Shown piece by piece: positions 45,727 through 55,156 of a DNA stretch of 64,000 nucleotides. Under the pieces are notes generated by a model. It had not been told where the DNA came from. It saw only the letters and a program-made list of their open reading frames with translations, and did not search any database. The position numbers were made by a program, and so were the translations under genes. Origin of the DNA: Ga0077555 sp963761475 (GTDB lineage: Bacteria > Pseudomonadota > Alphaproteobacteria > Rhizobiales > Hyphomicrobiaceae); the NCBI GenBank assembly GCA_963761475.1, contig CAVXGT010000013.1, positions 62,001 to 126,000 on the forward strand, read 5' to 3'. Numbering within the stretch: the first letter of the stretch is position 1; every line of letters starts with the position of its first letter.

Positions 45727-47304
45727 ATGCGTAGTCCTGGTCGTTATCTTGTCCGGCATGGTGCCGGCTTCAAATTCCAAATGGCCGTGCCGCGCGATCT
45801 TCGTGCGATTGTCGGGCGACGCATGTGGCGTCGCTATCTGGGCGGCCTCTCGGAACCGGAAGCACGTCTTGCTGCACTCCAGCTGTCTGTCTCCTACCGG
45901 CGAGAAGTGGATCGCCTGCGGGCCCACCTATCGGGGGTTGGTGCGGCATCGCTCATCGCAGATCCACCGAGCTTGTCGCCTGAACCAGACGATGTCGGAC
46001 TGTCTTTGCCGCGGGTTGGCAAGGCTTTGAAGCGTCCGCATGGGGTTGCCATGGCGGGCGGCGCTTCGGCGGTTTGGGTTGCCCCCTCCGGTGGGCTTGG
46101 TGCTTGCGGGCTTCCTTTTTCCGACAACCGCGGCGTGGTCGGTGTGGCGGGCTTCCAGCCGCGAGCCTGCAACGACAATTCCGGCGCTGGTGGAGGTGTG
46201 CGCCCGATCTCGAACGGCTTGACGGAGCCGCGATTTGCCAACATCGAGGCTTGGGGGGCGATTTCGCTCGGGGCCGACGGACTTGGGCCTGCGCTGACCT
46301 CGAAACCTCGAGGGATCCGGACCGGCGATGAGGCGGAAGAGGCGGGCTTTGGGGATTGTCTCGATAACCCGGGAGATTGCACGCCTCCCGATGACGGGGA
46401 AGAGCCAACAACCATCCTGGACCTCGTCGAGTTGTGGCGAGAAATAGCCCGGCCCCGCGCCAAACGGTCCTATTTGCGCATGGTGACGTGCGCGAAACTG
46501 CTGAATGAGGTGGTGGGGCCGCTGCCGCCCCAATCGATCAGCCGTTCGCACATCATGCGCTTACGCGATCATCTCGAGACCACGGATCTCTCACGGGCGA
46601 CGGCGCGGCTCTATCTCCAGGGTATCCACCGTCTGTTCGCGGTTGCCTTGTCCGAAGGACGGACAAGCGAAAATCCCGCGCGTGGCATCCAATTGCGTGC
46701 GGGTACTGACAAGTTCGTCGACCGGGACCGGCGCCGACCGTTTGACCATGCCGAGTTGCGTGCCATCGCAGGCGCGTTACAGTCGGAACCGCTGGCGTTT
46801 CGGTGGTTGGTGCGGTTGCTGGCCTACCACGGCATGCGGTCTGGCGAGGCCGTCCAGTTGCATGCCGAAGATGTAGTGCCGCTCTTCGGGGTTCCCGTGC
46901 TGCGGGTGCACGACAGGCATGGCTCGATCAAGAACCGCTTTTCGCAACGAGACATCCCCCTGCACCCGGCTTGTCACGGGTTCCTCGACTATGCCCACAG
47001 CCAGGGAGGAGGCCGGATCTTTCCGGTCGAGACTTGGCGGGCGGACCGTTTTCAACGGTTTGCAGGCGTGTTCCTGCGAAAGCGCGCCAAAATTGAAGAC
47101 GTGACGGTGACCATGCATTCCCTTCGACATACCTGGCGAACGCTTGCTCGGGAAATCGGCATGCCCGCGCCGGTCAGCCGGGCAATCATGGGGCATGCGA
47201 TGGGCAACGACATCCACGAGGGCTATGGCGCTGGGCCCTCCCTGCGGCTGCAAGCGGAATGGATAGGACGGATCGATCCATTTTCAGCGCCGCACGACGA
47301 CTGA
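45727..47304 (+). CDS. Tyrosine recombinase / phage-type integrase
   Basis: A site-specific recombinase of 525 residues. The N-terminal ~60 residues (SPGRYLVRHGAGFKFQMAVP) resemble the short arm-binding region of DUF6538-type integrases. A long Gly/Pro-rich, probably disordered region follows (~90-220), then a core-binding domain (LVELWREIARPRAKRSYLR...). The catalytic domain has Arg in YHGMRSGEAVQL, the HSLRHTW box with His and Arg, the GHAMGND His and the nucleophilic Tyr in HEGYGAGPS. All key residues are present, so it should be active. There are no phage or cargo genes around it. It lies 480 bp from porin 4, making it a candidate, but unproven, driver of the inversion; it may instead be a lone integrase remnant. 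Confidence 0.88.
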   Translation: MRSPGRYLVRHGAGFKFQMAVPRDLRAIVGRRMWRRYLGGLSEPEARLAALQLSVSYRREVDRLRAHLSGVGAASLIADPPSLSPEPDDVGLSLPRVGKALKRPHGVAMAGGASAVWVAPSGGLGACGLPFSDNRGVVGVAGFQPRACNDNSGAGGGVRPISNGLTEPRFANIEAWGAISLGADGLGPALTSKPRGIRTGDEAEEAGFGDCLDNPGDCTPPDDGEEPTTILDLVELWREIARPRAKRSYLRMVTCAKLLNEVVGPLPPQSISRSHIMRLRDHLETTDLSRATARLYLQGIHRLFAVALSEGRTSENPARGIQLRAGTDKFVDRDRRRPFDHAELRAIAGALQSEPLAFRWLVRLLAYHGMRSGEAVQLHAEDVVPLFGVPVLRVHDRHGSIKNRFSQRDIPLHPACHGFLDYAHSQGGGRIFPVETWRADRFQRFAGVFLRKRAKIEDVTVTMHSLRHTWRTLAREIGMPAPVSRAIMGHAMGNDIHEGYGAGPSLRLQAEWIGRIDPFSAPHDD

Positions 47305-47945
47305 AGAGCGCTACCTCTACACCGGCTCATCGCCACCCGTGATTGCGGGTTGGCCCTGCGCGCAGTCGCGTACGCGGGCAACCGCGGTCCTGTCGCGCCC
47401 GGATGGCAGGAGAGCGGTCGTCTTTCCCCTCCCCTCATGCCAGCGCCGCCACGCATCTCTCTCATGGTTTGCTGTGGGGGCACGACTGCGCCTGGGTGTA
47501 GGGTTGGTTGCCGGGCTTGAAGCCTGAATCGTAGCCTCTTCTGTCTGGCTATCCACGGTTTTCGGGTGATTCCGGGCGCTTTGGGTACCACGGATTACCC
47601 ATCAATTCGTCGGTAGAGGGTGGGGATTGGTTTGGGGCGAGAATTTTCCGCGGGAATAGGGAGACTTAGTGGACCGCAAGGGCGGAGGTCATGGGGTAGA
47701 TACGGTGGTTTTGGTGGCTTTTTCTGGGGTATTATTGAGGGTAGGACGCGGACAGCGCATCAGCCTCAACAATGCGACTGGGCGGCCCTGCCCTGCAGCC
47801 CCGTTGCGGCGCGTTTTGGGCATTCCAATCGGTCAAACGTGCAAGCTCACAAAGCTGCTGCGAGCAGGGCTGCCACAGGCCTGAGCGGCTGGCGAACAAC
47901 ACTGCGACAGGATGGCGATCGGCGCGGAAGAGCGGAGAACCGTCT
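47305..47945. other. Unassigned region after the recombinase
   Basis: About 640 bp. Several open frames exist on both strands but none has a plausible start, membrane signature or recognisable motif. An element end or promoter may lie here, but I see nothing specific. Confidence 0.35.
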
Positions 47946-48305
47946 TCAGAACAGGCGGCCGCCGTTGGGAACCTTGCGTTCCGGGGAGACCAGCACCACT
48001 TCGCCCTCCGCATCAGGGAAGCCCAGCGTGAGCACTTCCGACATAAATTTTCCGATCTGACGCGGCGGAAAATTGACGACGGCGGCAACCTGCCGTCCGA
48101 CCAGCTCGTCGATACTGTAGTGGCGGGTGATCTGCGCAGAGCTCTTTTTGATTCCGATTTCAGGTCCGAAATCTATGCGGAGTTTGTAGGCCGGTTTGCG
48201 CGCCTCCGGATAAGGCTCGACGGCGACGATGGTGCCGACTTTGACGTCGACCGCCAGAAATTGATCGAATGTTATGGGTGCGGGCCTGTCGTCTGTTTCG
48301 GTCAT
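47946..48305 (-). CDS. csaA: CsaA-like tRNA-binding domain protein
   Basis: A 119-residue OB-fold protein of the CsaA/EMAP-II type. The conserved features ITFDQFLAVDVKVGTIVAVE, ARKPAYKLRIDFG and SSAQITRHY span the tRNA-binding face, and VNFPPRQIGKFMSEVLTLGF is typical. CsaA was described as a secretion-related chaperone; the OB fold is known to bind tRNA. ATG at 48305 with GAGGAC upstream is preferred; the frame extends to 48383 but overlaps the regulator. It lies 74 bp behind the TetR-type gene on the same strand and may share its transcript. Confidence 0.9.
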   Translation of the reverse strand: MTETDDRPAPITFDQFLAVDVKVGTIVAVEPYPEARKPAYKLRIDFGPEIGIKKSSAQITRHYSIDELVGRQVAAVVNFPPRQIGKFMSEVLTLGFPDAEGEVVLVSPERKVPNGGRLF

Positions 48306-48379
48306 CGGGTCCTCGGTCGGGGCGAACTGTGGGTTGCGGGCCGCATCCGGCGCTGGGTCAGTGTGTCCTGTCCACTTGC

Positions 48380-49081
48380 TCAATGGACTGGAGGCTCGCT
48401 GCCGCGTTCGGCTGGCGCCTCGCTGCCGCGTTGGGCCTGCCGCCGTGATTCGTCCATACGCGAGCGGGCGGCTTCGGCGGCTCCATATACTGCAGACGCC
48501 ATCCGTTTAAGGCCGCCAAGTGCCTCGTCAGTCCGCTTGATAATGCGTTCGCCACGGCGCAGTCGCCTATCGAGGGCGGCCATGGTTCGGGCTAGGCCCG
48601 GGTCGTCATCGTTCAGCCAAATCTGAAACGCCCCCGCATAAACTGAGGCGAGCCCCGCCACGCGCACGGCGCCATCGATACCGCCGCCGCCAATGCCAGC
48701 CGCCTCCAGCATCCAACGTTGGGAGGTGAAGACCTGCGCAAGCTGGGTGGGATCGGGCGTCATGGATTTGGCGACGGCCCGAACCCCTGGCTTCCAGGGC
48801 TCGAGAATGTCGAAGCGGCACATGATGACCTCGAAGAGGGCATCCCTGGGACTGTGGTCTTCTGCCCGACGCGGCGCCTGCGCGAGCACTTCCTCGTCGA
48901 CCAAATCCATGAATGCCGTGACGATATCGCGCTTGGAGGCAAAATGGCGCTTCATGGCGAGCAGAGTTGATCCCGCCTTGTCCGCGATGTCGACCAGCGT
49001 CAGCTCGTTCCAGCCGCGCTCGCCCGCCAGCGACAGGGCGGCAGCGATGTATCTGCCTTTCTCTGTGGTCAAATCCAACAT
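48380..49081 (-). CDS. TetR/AcrR-family transcriptional regulator
   Basis: A 233-residue regulator. The helix-turn-helix is in residues ~10-55: GRYIAAALSLAGERGWNELT, LVDIADKAGSTLLAMKRHF and SKRDIVTAFMD. The larger C-terminal domain is all-helical and unspecific, and its Arg/Glu-rich tail is low complexity. A TetR protein usually represses the adjacent divergent gene, here the GT4-deacetylase fusion at 49433, or its own operon with csaA. The target and ligand are not evident. Confidence 0.8.
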   Translation of the reverse strand: MLDLTTEKGRYIAAALSLAGERGWNELTLVDIADKAGSTLLAMKRHFASKRDIVTAFMDLVDEEVLAQAPRRAEDHSPRDALFEVIMCRFDILEPWKPGVRAVAKSMTPDPTQLAQVFTSQRWMLEAAGIGGGGIDGAVRVAGLASVYAGAFQIWLNDDDPGLARTMAALDRRLRRGERIIKRTDEALGGLKRMASAVYGAAEAARSRMDESRRQAQRGSEAPAERGSEPPVH

Positions 49082-49432
49082 GCGTGGGTCTCCACATCAT
49101 TCTTCGCGCGGTCTATCGGGGCGATCGTCCATGCCCAGATCTAATGCGCATGGTTGGTTCGCCGAATTCGTCGCCCCGGCACCCTACATGGGGACCGGCG
49201 TCGCGTTCCAGTAGCCCTCGATAGCTCGGTTGTATCGTATTGCCGAGCGTTCGCTGCCGCCCAGTGCGGATTTGTTCCACTTCGGTTCGGACTGTAAACG
49301 ATAGCTGAATGTTTCTAGCTGACAGGGGACGATCTGCCCTGTAGCTGTGCTCGCTAACCAATTGGCCGAACGCCAGATGTTTGGCCAAAGCAATGCGTCG
49401 CTGGCCGAGGTTCGAGGTCAGGCAAGATCGAG
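49082..49432. promoter_or_regulatory. Divergent intergenic region
   Basis: About 350 bp between the TetR-type gene and the glycosyltransferase fusion. It is expected to contain promoters for both and perhaps the operator. I see no clear palindrome. Confidence 0.4.
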
Positions 49433-51403
49433 TTGTCCGTGCTGCGTCCCCGTGCCCTCATATTGGCTCAGATGCCACCCCCTATTCACGGTGTTACGGT
49501 GACCACCGCTCGGATCGTGGGTCACCTGTCGGCTGCCGGGGGTGCCGAGGTTGACGTGCTGTGGGCGGGGAGCGCCAAGGAGATTGGCGACGTCGATCGA
49601 AAGGGGCTTGGTAAGCTCGCGAGCTTCGGCTGGCTGAATGCCGTCGCCGCGAGACGATCCTTCAGCCGACGCCGCTACGACGTGGCCTATCTGACGTTCG
49701 TGCCGTGGGCGCATACCGCTATTCGCGATGCCATCGTCGCCTGGTGGGGCAAGCGGCTCGCGAAACGTGTGCTGTTGCATCTGCACGGAGAAGGGCTCGA
49801 GCGCATCACCCAGGGGCGTGACCGCGAGAGTCGGCTGATCCGCCGCATGGTGAGCGGCAGTGAGCTGATTGCCATCACCGAGAAGGCGGCGGTTGAGGGC
49901 GCCAGTAGCGGGATCTTCACGCGCGTGCATCGGCTGGCCAATACCGCTCCGGATCCGGGGCCGCCGGAACTTGGCGAACAAGCGAAGCTTCGGCTCGGTT
50001 TCATTGCCAATCTTGATCCGCGCAAGGGCGTGTTGGCGTTCGTCGATGTGATCGCTGCTCTGCACGCCAGAGGCCTGCCAGTCGAGGCAGATATTGCGGG
50101 GGCTTCGACCCGCCACTTGACGACCGAGGCGTTGGAGATCTTGCTGGCAGAGCGCGGGCTTCGTGACGTGGTTAGGGTCCATGGCAGCGTCTCGGGGAGC
50201 CGTAAGGCCGCTTTCTTTTCCGGCCTCGACGTCATCGTTTACCTCAGTCGCCATGATCATGCGCCGATCGTCCTGATCGAAGGCTTGTCGCATGGGCTGG
50301 TGCCAATCGTGTTGGATACGGGCGGCATTGCCGAGATGGTTGGGCCACATTTCGCTGGCCATGTGATGCAGCGCGAGGCATCGCCTGGCGCGTTGGCTCG
50401 CGATATTGCAAAAATCCTCGAAGGCTATGTCGCCGACCGCGGTCGGCTGAGGGGCGACCGGCAGGCGGCTCGGGATCGGTATCTCAGCGGCTTTAGCGAG
50501 GACCGGTTCAATGCGCGTCTGGATGCGATTTTCGAACTCCCGGGCGCTTCGACCGAGGAGCCCGATGTGGTTCAATCGACGGCGGGGGTGCGCTCCGGTG
50601 CGCCTGAAGGGCTGAAACAGAGTGCGTTTGCTATTTCGAGGCGGCTACACGAGGCGGTCTTGAAGCGGCCTTTGCCGGAGCGACTTGCGCTTTATTTCCA
50701 CGGCCTTGATGAGAGCGAGCAGGAGTCAATGGCGCAGTGTGTCGGAGCACTGCGCGAGCTTGGCTATCGCTCGGTCAGTATGGATGCCTATATCGATCCC
50801 GCCACACGCGGTCGGATCTTCAACATCTCGCTCGATGACAATTACGCAAGTTGGCATCGCTCGCTGACTTTCCTGGACAAGCTGGGGCTACGGGCCACCT
50901 TCTACACCAACACCCTGCCCTTCCGGGACTGCGCGGATGAGGCGACGATTGCGGCCTATTTCAAGCGGTTGGATTTTTCGAGTTCGGTGGGTTCGCTGAG
51001 CCGACGAGAGCTGGCGGAGGTCGCGGCTGCGGGACACGAAATCGGTTGCCACACGCACTCCCACTTCATGGTGGCCGGCCTGCCGCGTGCACAATGGGAT
51101 GCAGAGATCCGTGACAGCCGATCCATTCTACAGGACATCATCGGTTCGCCGGTTCGCCATTTCTCATGGCCTTACGGCATGCCCCGCCACATCACGCGGG
51201 CGCAGAAGGCCTATTGCGCCGCTATCGGCTTTGCATCGTTAGCCGCCGCCACCCCTGCAATGCAGTTCGCCAGCAAATCCGACGTGATGGCAGTCCAGCG
51301 CTCCGAGTGGCGTGCCGACCGGTCGAAGACCCAGAATCTGGCTGACCTTGCAATAGACGGGCGCTATTTCACCGGTTTGACGGGGCGTAGCGCGATCGAC
51401 TGA
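49433..51403 (+). CDS. GT4 glycosyltransferase fused to NodB-type polysaccharide deacetylase
   Basis: A two-domain protein of 656 residues. The N-terminal ~370 residues are a GT-B glycosyltransferase of family 4: an early ILAQMPPPIHGVT donor loop, then VRVHGSVSGSRKAAFFSGLD and SHDHAPIVLIEGLSHGLVPIV carrying the E(X7)E-type nucleotide-sugar site. The C-terminal ~230 residues have NodB features: the Asp-Asp pair in ISLDDNYASW (usually TFDDG), the H(x3)H in CHTHSHFMV, and the WPYG turn. The residues for a metal-dependent de-N-acetylase are thus present. The starting codon may be TTG at 49433 or GTG at 49439. A role in a modified cell-surface glycan is likely but its identity is unknown. Confidence 0.85.
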   Translation: MSVLRPRALILAQMPPPIHGVTVTTARIVGHLSAAGGAEVDVLWAGSAKEIGDVDRKGLGKLASFGWLNAVAARRSFSRRRYDVAYLTFVPWAHTAIRDAIVAWWGKRLAKRVLLHLHGEGLERITQGRDRESRLIRRMVSGSELIAITEKAAVEGASSGIFTRVHRLANTAPDPGPPELGEQAKLRLGFIANLDPRKGVLAFVDVIAALHARGLPVEADIAGASTRHLTTEALEILLAERGLRDVVRVHGSVSGSRKAAFFSGLDVIVYLSRHDHAPIVLIEGLSHGLVPIVLDTGGIAEMVGPHFAGHVMQREASPGALARDIAKILEGYVADRGRLRGDRQAARDRYLSGFSEDRFNARLDAIFELPGASTEEPDVVQSTAGVRSGAPEGLKQSAFAISRRLHEAVLKRPLPERLALYFHGLDESEQESMAQCVGALRELGYRSVSMDAYIDPATRGRIFNISLDDNYASWHRSLTFLDKLGLRATFYTNTLPFRDCADEATIAAYFKRLDFSSSVGSLSRRELAEVAAAGHEIGCHTHSHFMVAGLPRAQWDAEIRDSRSILQDIIGSPVRHFSWPYGMPRHITRAQKAYCAAIGFASLAAATPAMQFASKSDVMAVQRSEWRADRSKTQNLADLAIDGRYFTGLTGRSAID

Positions 51404-51470
51404 GGGAGCCTCGTCGCTCAGTCGGGTGCAGAGCGGTGTTTGGGGATGGCACCGCGCCAGCCCTGGGTGG

Positions 51471-52211
51471 TTAGCGGACCCGGCGATATACGACGCCATT
51501 GTGTACGATTGTGGCTTGACCATTAACGGGGCTGCCAGGGGGCAGGTAGTAGAGCCCGCCGGGCCCACGCCGCAGCATCGGCTGAGGGCGTTGACTTGGC
51601 GCAGCGCGCGGAGCAGTGGCTGCCGGTGCACCCCAAGACCAGTTACCCCAACCCGAGTTCTGCGAGGGCTGCCGGCTGCTGGCGACGCGGTTCGTTCGGG
51701 ACGGTGACGGTTTGCGCTGGGCGACGGCCGTCGCGGGGGGCGTACCGAAGACTTCGATCCGGGTGCGCTTGAGCCCGTGCTGGTGCACCAGGGCATAGAA
51801 TTTGGCAGCATTGGCGGGCGCCAGCCGGATGCAGCCGTGCGAGGCCGGGCGGCCCAGCATCGAGATGCTCTGGGTACCATGCACCGCGACGCCGCCGACG
51901 AAGAAGACGGCGTGGGGCATCGGTGCATTGTCGTATTTGCGCGAGTACCACATCTTCGACGTCCACTGCGGGCGATAGGTCCCACGGGGCGTCGGAAACT
52001 CGGAGCGACCAGAAGAAATGTCCCACCGGTGTTGAACCTTGCCGTCGTAGCTGACCGTCATCGACTGCGAAGACAGATCAATGCGTGTCACCAGCGTGGT
52101 CTGGGCGGCACTTGACGATTTTTGTGCCGGGGCTGCCGCCGAAGGCGATAAGCCGGCGGCGACTGATAGCAGGAGGGCTGCAAGAGCGGCCGACGGCAAC
52201 GAAACAGGCAT
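51471..52211 (-). CDS. L,D-transpeptidase (ErfK/YbiS/YcfS/YnhG type)
   Basis: Exported enzyme of 246 residues. A signal peptide (SAALAALLLSVAAGLSPSAA) leads into the YkuD domain with conserved HG near VGGVAVHGTQS and the nucleophilic Cys in GRPASHGCIRLAPANA. The family forms 3-3 cross-links or anchors outer-membrane proteins to peptidoglycan. The C-terminal ~80 residues are Ser/Pro/Gln-rich, probably unstructured. It lies downstream of the TPR gene on the same strand. Confidence 0.9.
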   Translation of the reverse strand: MPVSLPSAALAALLLSVAAGLSPSAAAPAQKSSSAAQTTLVTRIDLSSQSMTVSYDGKVQHRWDISSGRSEFPTPRGTYRPQWTSKMWYSRKYDNAPMPHAVFFVGGVAVHGTQSISMLGRPASHGCIRLAPANAAKFYALVHQHGLKRTRIEVFGTPPATAVAQRKPSPSRTNRVASSRQPSQNSGWGNWSWGAPAATAPRAAPSQRPQPMLRRGPGGLYYLPPGSPVNGQATIVHNGVVYRRVR

Positions 52212-52329
52212 GGTACTTTCCTACGCACTACACACTTGGATACTTCCCTCCTCTATACGCGATGAGTGCTGCCCTAGCGTTAATCATGTCGTTGCATTGC
52301 CGTATATCGGTCTATGCTGGTCCTGCTGC

Positions 52330-54075
52330 TCAGTTGCTGAACAGCAATTCGAACAAAGTCTTGGGCTTGCGCTTGGCCGAGTTTTCCTGGCTGGAGCGCT
52401 GGCCGCTGCCCCAGTTCTGGGCCCAGGGCGCCCATGATGGCACGCCACCGACGGTCTCGGTCTGGCGGGGACGCTGGCGAGCACGGGCCTGGCGGGCAGG
52501 TTCGGGCGCAGTGGCTGGCACATTGGCGACGGCTGCCACCGGTTTTGGCTCCCGCAACTGATAGGTGTGCTTGAAGCCATCGATGCCGGTGAGCAGCAGC
52601 TTGCCGTCCTGCCAATCCCACTTGGCTTCCTGTTGTCCCTGCTTGGTGGTCTCGACGGCGATGACGCTCGGTGCCTCGAGATCAAGGACCGCGCCATGCT
52701 CGATGTCGTCACCAGCGGCCTTACCCGCCTTGAAGCGCAAGACGCCGATACCGGCATAGTCCGCCGTCTTGGCCTCGAAGCCCAGGATCTGAGGTTGGCC
52801 CGGTGACATCATCTCGAGTGGCACGCTAAGGCGGGGATATTCCGAGTTGGTGGTGTAGTAGCGCCCGGCTCGGACGAACACTCGCCAGCGTCCGAAAGCC
52901 AGCTGCTTGGCTTCCTCGTCGATGGACACATTGGCCCCGAGTCGCTCGAGGGCCTGGGCCGCCTCCCGCAGGTGCGGGCGTTCCTGAATCGCTGCGCGTA
53001 AAGCTGCAACAGCCTCCTCGCGCTGGCCGGAAAGCTCCAGGAGCTCACCATTGGCCCAGCGGACCTCGGGACGCTGAGGGTCGAGGCGGCTGGCGCGGTC
53101 CAGATCGCGTTTGCCGAGATCGCCCTGACCCATGAGCTTGTAGACGACGGCCCGGTAGGCATAGGCTTGGGCCGATCTCGGGTTGATCTCGAGGGCCTTG
53201 GAGAGGCTGTCGAGGGCGGCGTCGTAGGCGCCGCTCTTAGCCTGGGCCAAGGCGAGGCCCTCGATGGCATCGCTGGTCTTGGTGGCCAGCTCCGCAGCGC
53301 GCTGGAAGTCCTTGATTGCGGCGGCCGTATTTCGCACGGCAAGGTAAGCGTAGCCGCGTGAGACGAAATGCTCGGCATTTCCCGCCTCAAAGCTGATCAA
53401 GCCGCTCAAGTCTTCGATGGTGCGGTCGAATTGGCCGATGAGAACGTGGGCTTCAGCGCGCATGCGATACGCCGGGCCATATCTGGTATCGTTGCCGACG
53501 GCGCGGTTGAGGTCGCGGATGGCGGCATGGGGCCGGTTGAATTGCAGATGCAGCCGCGCTTTGCCGCCGTAGGCCGCGGCCGTTTTCGGAGCAAGCGTGA
53601 TGGCAGCGTTGAAATCGCGCAACGCCAAATCCTGATCGCCCGATAGAGCGCGCGCGTTGGCCCGGTTGATCAGGGCTGCGACGTAGCTCGGCGCCAGGAT
53701 CAGAGCGCGATCAAAGTCCTTTTGCGCCTCCGACGCCATCCCAAGCGACAGGAGTACGTTGCCGCGGTTGTTGTAGGCTGACGCCAACTCGGGTGCCAAT
53801 TGGACGGCGCGGTTGAAATCGTCGATGGCTGCCCGGGGTTGGCCCAGCCGGATGTACGCCACGCCCCGGTCGTTGAGCAGGCCAGCGCGCTTGTCGTTCG
53901 AAAGGCCGGTGTCGGCGAGGGCAGCAGCGTAGAGTTCGATCGCTTGTGTGGATTGGCCGCTCTGCAAGGCCGCGCCGGCCGCCTTGGCCTTGGCAAGCCC
54001 GGCATCGCCCGGTTGCGCATTGGCCGGCGTCAGCAGGGTTGCTGCGATCGCCGCTGCCAAGAAGGGTTTTGCCAT
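52330..54075 (-). CDS. TPR-repeat secreted protein
   Basis: A 581-residue protein with a signal peptide (AKPFLAAAIAATLLTPANA) and at least eight tetratricopeptide repeats from residue ~30 to ~385, for example QSTQAIELYAAALADTGLSN and AYNNRGNVLLSLGMASEAQK. The remaining C-terminus has no clear domain: beta-rich segments (ILGFEAKTADYAGIGVLRF, AVLDLEAPSVIAVETTKQGQ) then an Arg/Gln-rich tail. Such proteins scaffold envelope complexes; no partner can be named. ATG at 54075 follows GGAGGGAGG. It lies 120 bp behind nusB. Confidence 0.85.
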   Translation of the reverse strand: MAKPFLAAAIAATLLTPANAQPGDAGLAKAKAAGAALQSGQSTQAIELYAAALADTGLSNDKRAGLLNDRGVAYIRLGQPRAAIDDFNRAVQLAPELASAYNNRGNVLLSLGMASEAQKDFDRALILAPSYVAALINRANARALSGDQDLALRDFNAAITLAPKTAAAYGGKARLHLQFNRPHAAIRDLNRAVGNDTRYGPAYRMRAEAHVLIGQFDRTIEDLSGLISFEAGNAEHFVSRGYAYLAVRNTAAAIKDFQRAAELATKTSDAIEGLALAQAKSGAYDAALDSLSKALEINPRSAQAYAYRAVVYKLMGQGDLGKRDLDRASRLDPQRPEVRWANGELLELSGQREEAVAALRAAIQERPHLREAAQALERLGANVSIDEEAKQLAFGRWRVFVRAGRYYTTNSEYPRLSVPLEMMSPGQPQILGFEAKTADYAGIGVLRFKAGKAAGDDIEHGAVLDLEAPSVIAVETTKQGQQEAKWDWQDGKLLLTGIDGFKHTYQLREPKPVAAVANVPATAPEPARQARARQRPRQTETVGGVPSWAPWAQNWGSGQRSSQENSAKRKPKTLFELLFSN

Positions 54076-54195
54076 GGCCTCCCTCCGGGTCGCCTGCGAC
54101 CCCTCATCCGCTTCTCTTAACCACAGCACACAGTCGTGACAACACCGCGGCACGTCGCGGGTCCCGCGGCGAGATGCCAGATGCCGTTGCGCGGA

Positions 54196-54672
54196 TCAGT
54201 TCAGTTCCTCGGCGCGTAGGCGACGGCCCAGCTTGTCGAGCACGCCATTGACGACACGTGGTTCGTCGTCACCGAGGAAGGCATGCGCGACGTTGACGTA
54301 CTCCGTGATTACAACGCGCACGGGAACATCCTTGCGTTCGATCAGCTCGAGCGTACCGGCACGCAGGATGGCGCGCAGGATGGCGTCGATTCGGGTCAAA
54401 CTCCAACCTTGTGCGAGTTGCTGGTCGACCATGGGATCGATTTCGCGCTGGCGGCGTACCACGCCCTGCACCAGGCTGCGAAAGAAGTCCTTGTCCGCGT
54501 CCGCCAGCACGGGATCCTCGGCATCGCCGCCGAAGCGAAGCGCAATGAACTCGGCCACGACATCGTTGAGGTCGGTCCCGGCGATGTCCATCTGATAGAG
54601 GGCCTGCACCGCTGTCATCCGCGCAGCTGTGCGCGGCGGTAACGGCATGGGCGCCTCTTTGCCCGCGGTCAT
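54196..54672 (-). CDS. nusB: Transcription antitermination factor NusB
   Basis: A 158-residue all-helical RNA-binding protein that joins NusE on boxA RNA during rRNA antitermination. The family pattern is clear: ARMTAVQALYQMDIAG at the start, then DKDFFRSLVQGVVRR, RIDAILRAILRAGTLELI, and VVITEYVNVAHAFLGDDEP. The ATG at 54672 overlaps the ribH stop (ATGA), the usual coupling in this operon; residues before it in the longer frame are ignored. Confidence 0.95.
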   Translation of the reverse strand: MTAGKEAPMPLPPRTAARMTAVQALYQMDIAGTDLNDVVAEFIALRFGGDAEDPVLADADKDFFRSLVQGVVRRQREIDPMVDQQLAQGWSLTRIDAILRAILRAGTLELIERKDVPVRVVITEYVNVAHAFLGDDEPRVVNGVLDKLGRRLRAEELN

Positions 54673-55154
54673 TCTGCGCGCTCGTCGTATTGTCGACCGA
54701 TCTCGATCAAGCGTAGGCAAGCACGGGCCGCATCACCCCCCTTGCCATCACGGCCGCCCTTAGCGCGCGCCATGGCTTGCGCCTTGGTGTCGACCGTGAG
54801 CACAGCGTTGCCGACGGGAAGCATGAACTGGCTGGCGTTCTCGTAAAGCCAATGATTCGTATTGTTGCAGACGATATCGTAGTGGGAGGTCTCGCCGCGG
54901 ATGACGCATCCGAGTGCCAGGACGCCATCATAGGCGAGCAGGGTGTCGCCCGCCATCATGAGCACCTGCGGGATCTCGAGGGCACCTGGCACTGCAATGC
55001 ACTCATACTCGGCGCCCGATGCCTCAAGCTCCGCGATCGCGCCCGCCAGCAGTTCTTCGGCGATGTCCTCGTAATAGCGGGCTTCGATGATGAGCACCCG
55101 CGCGCCCTCGAGGCGACCTTCCGGACCACCTGCACCCTTGCTCTTGCCTGCCAT
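54669..55154 (-). CDS. ribH: 6,7-dimethyl-8-ribityllumazine synthase
   Basis: Penultimate enzyme of riboflavin synthesis, condensing 3,4-dihydroxy-2-butanone 4-phosphate with the ribitylamino-pyrimidine. The 161 residues have the EARYYEDIAEELLAGAI start, the EIPQVLMMA and LALGCVIRGETSHYD active-site motifs, and NNTNHWLY, where the typical motif is longer. The ATG follows ribBA by two bases and nusB overlaps its stop. These contacts indicate strict operon coupling. Confidence 0.95.
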   Translation of the reverse strand: MAGKSKGAGGPEGRLEGARVLIIEARYYEDIAEELLAGAIAELEASGAEYECIAVPGALEIPQVLMMAGDTLLAYDGVLALGCVIRGETSHYDIVCNNTNHWLYENASQFMLPVGNAVLTVDTKAQAMARAKGGRDGKGGDAARACLRLIEIGRQYDERAE

Positions 55155-55156
55155 GA

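Noticed and set aside
45727..47304. Prophage around the recombinase
   Set aside because: No capsid, tail, replication or lysis genes are adjacent on either side.
47772..48626. 285-residue plus-strand frame
   Set aside because: It is antisense to the CsaA-like and TetR-type genes.
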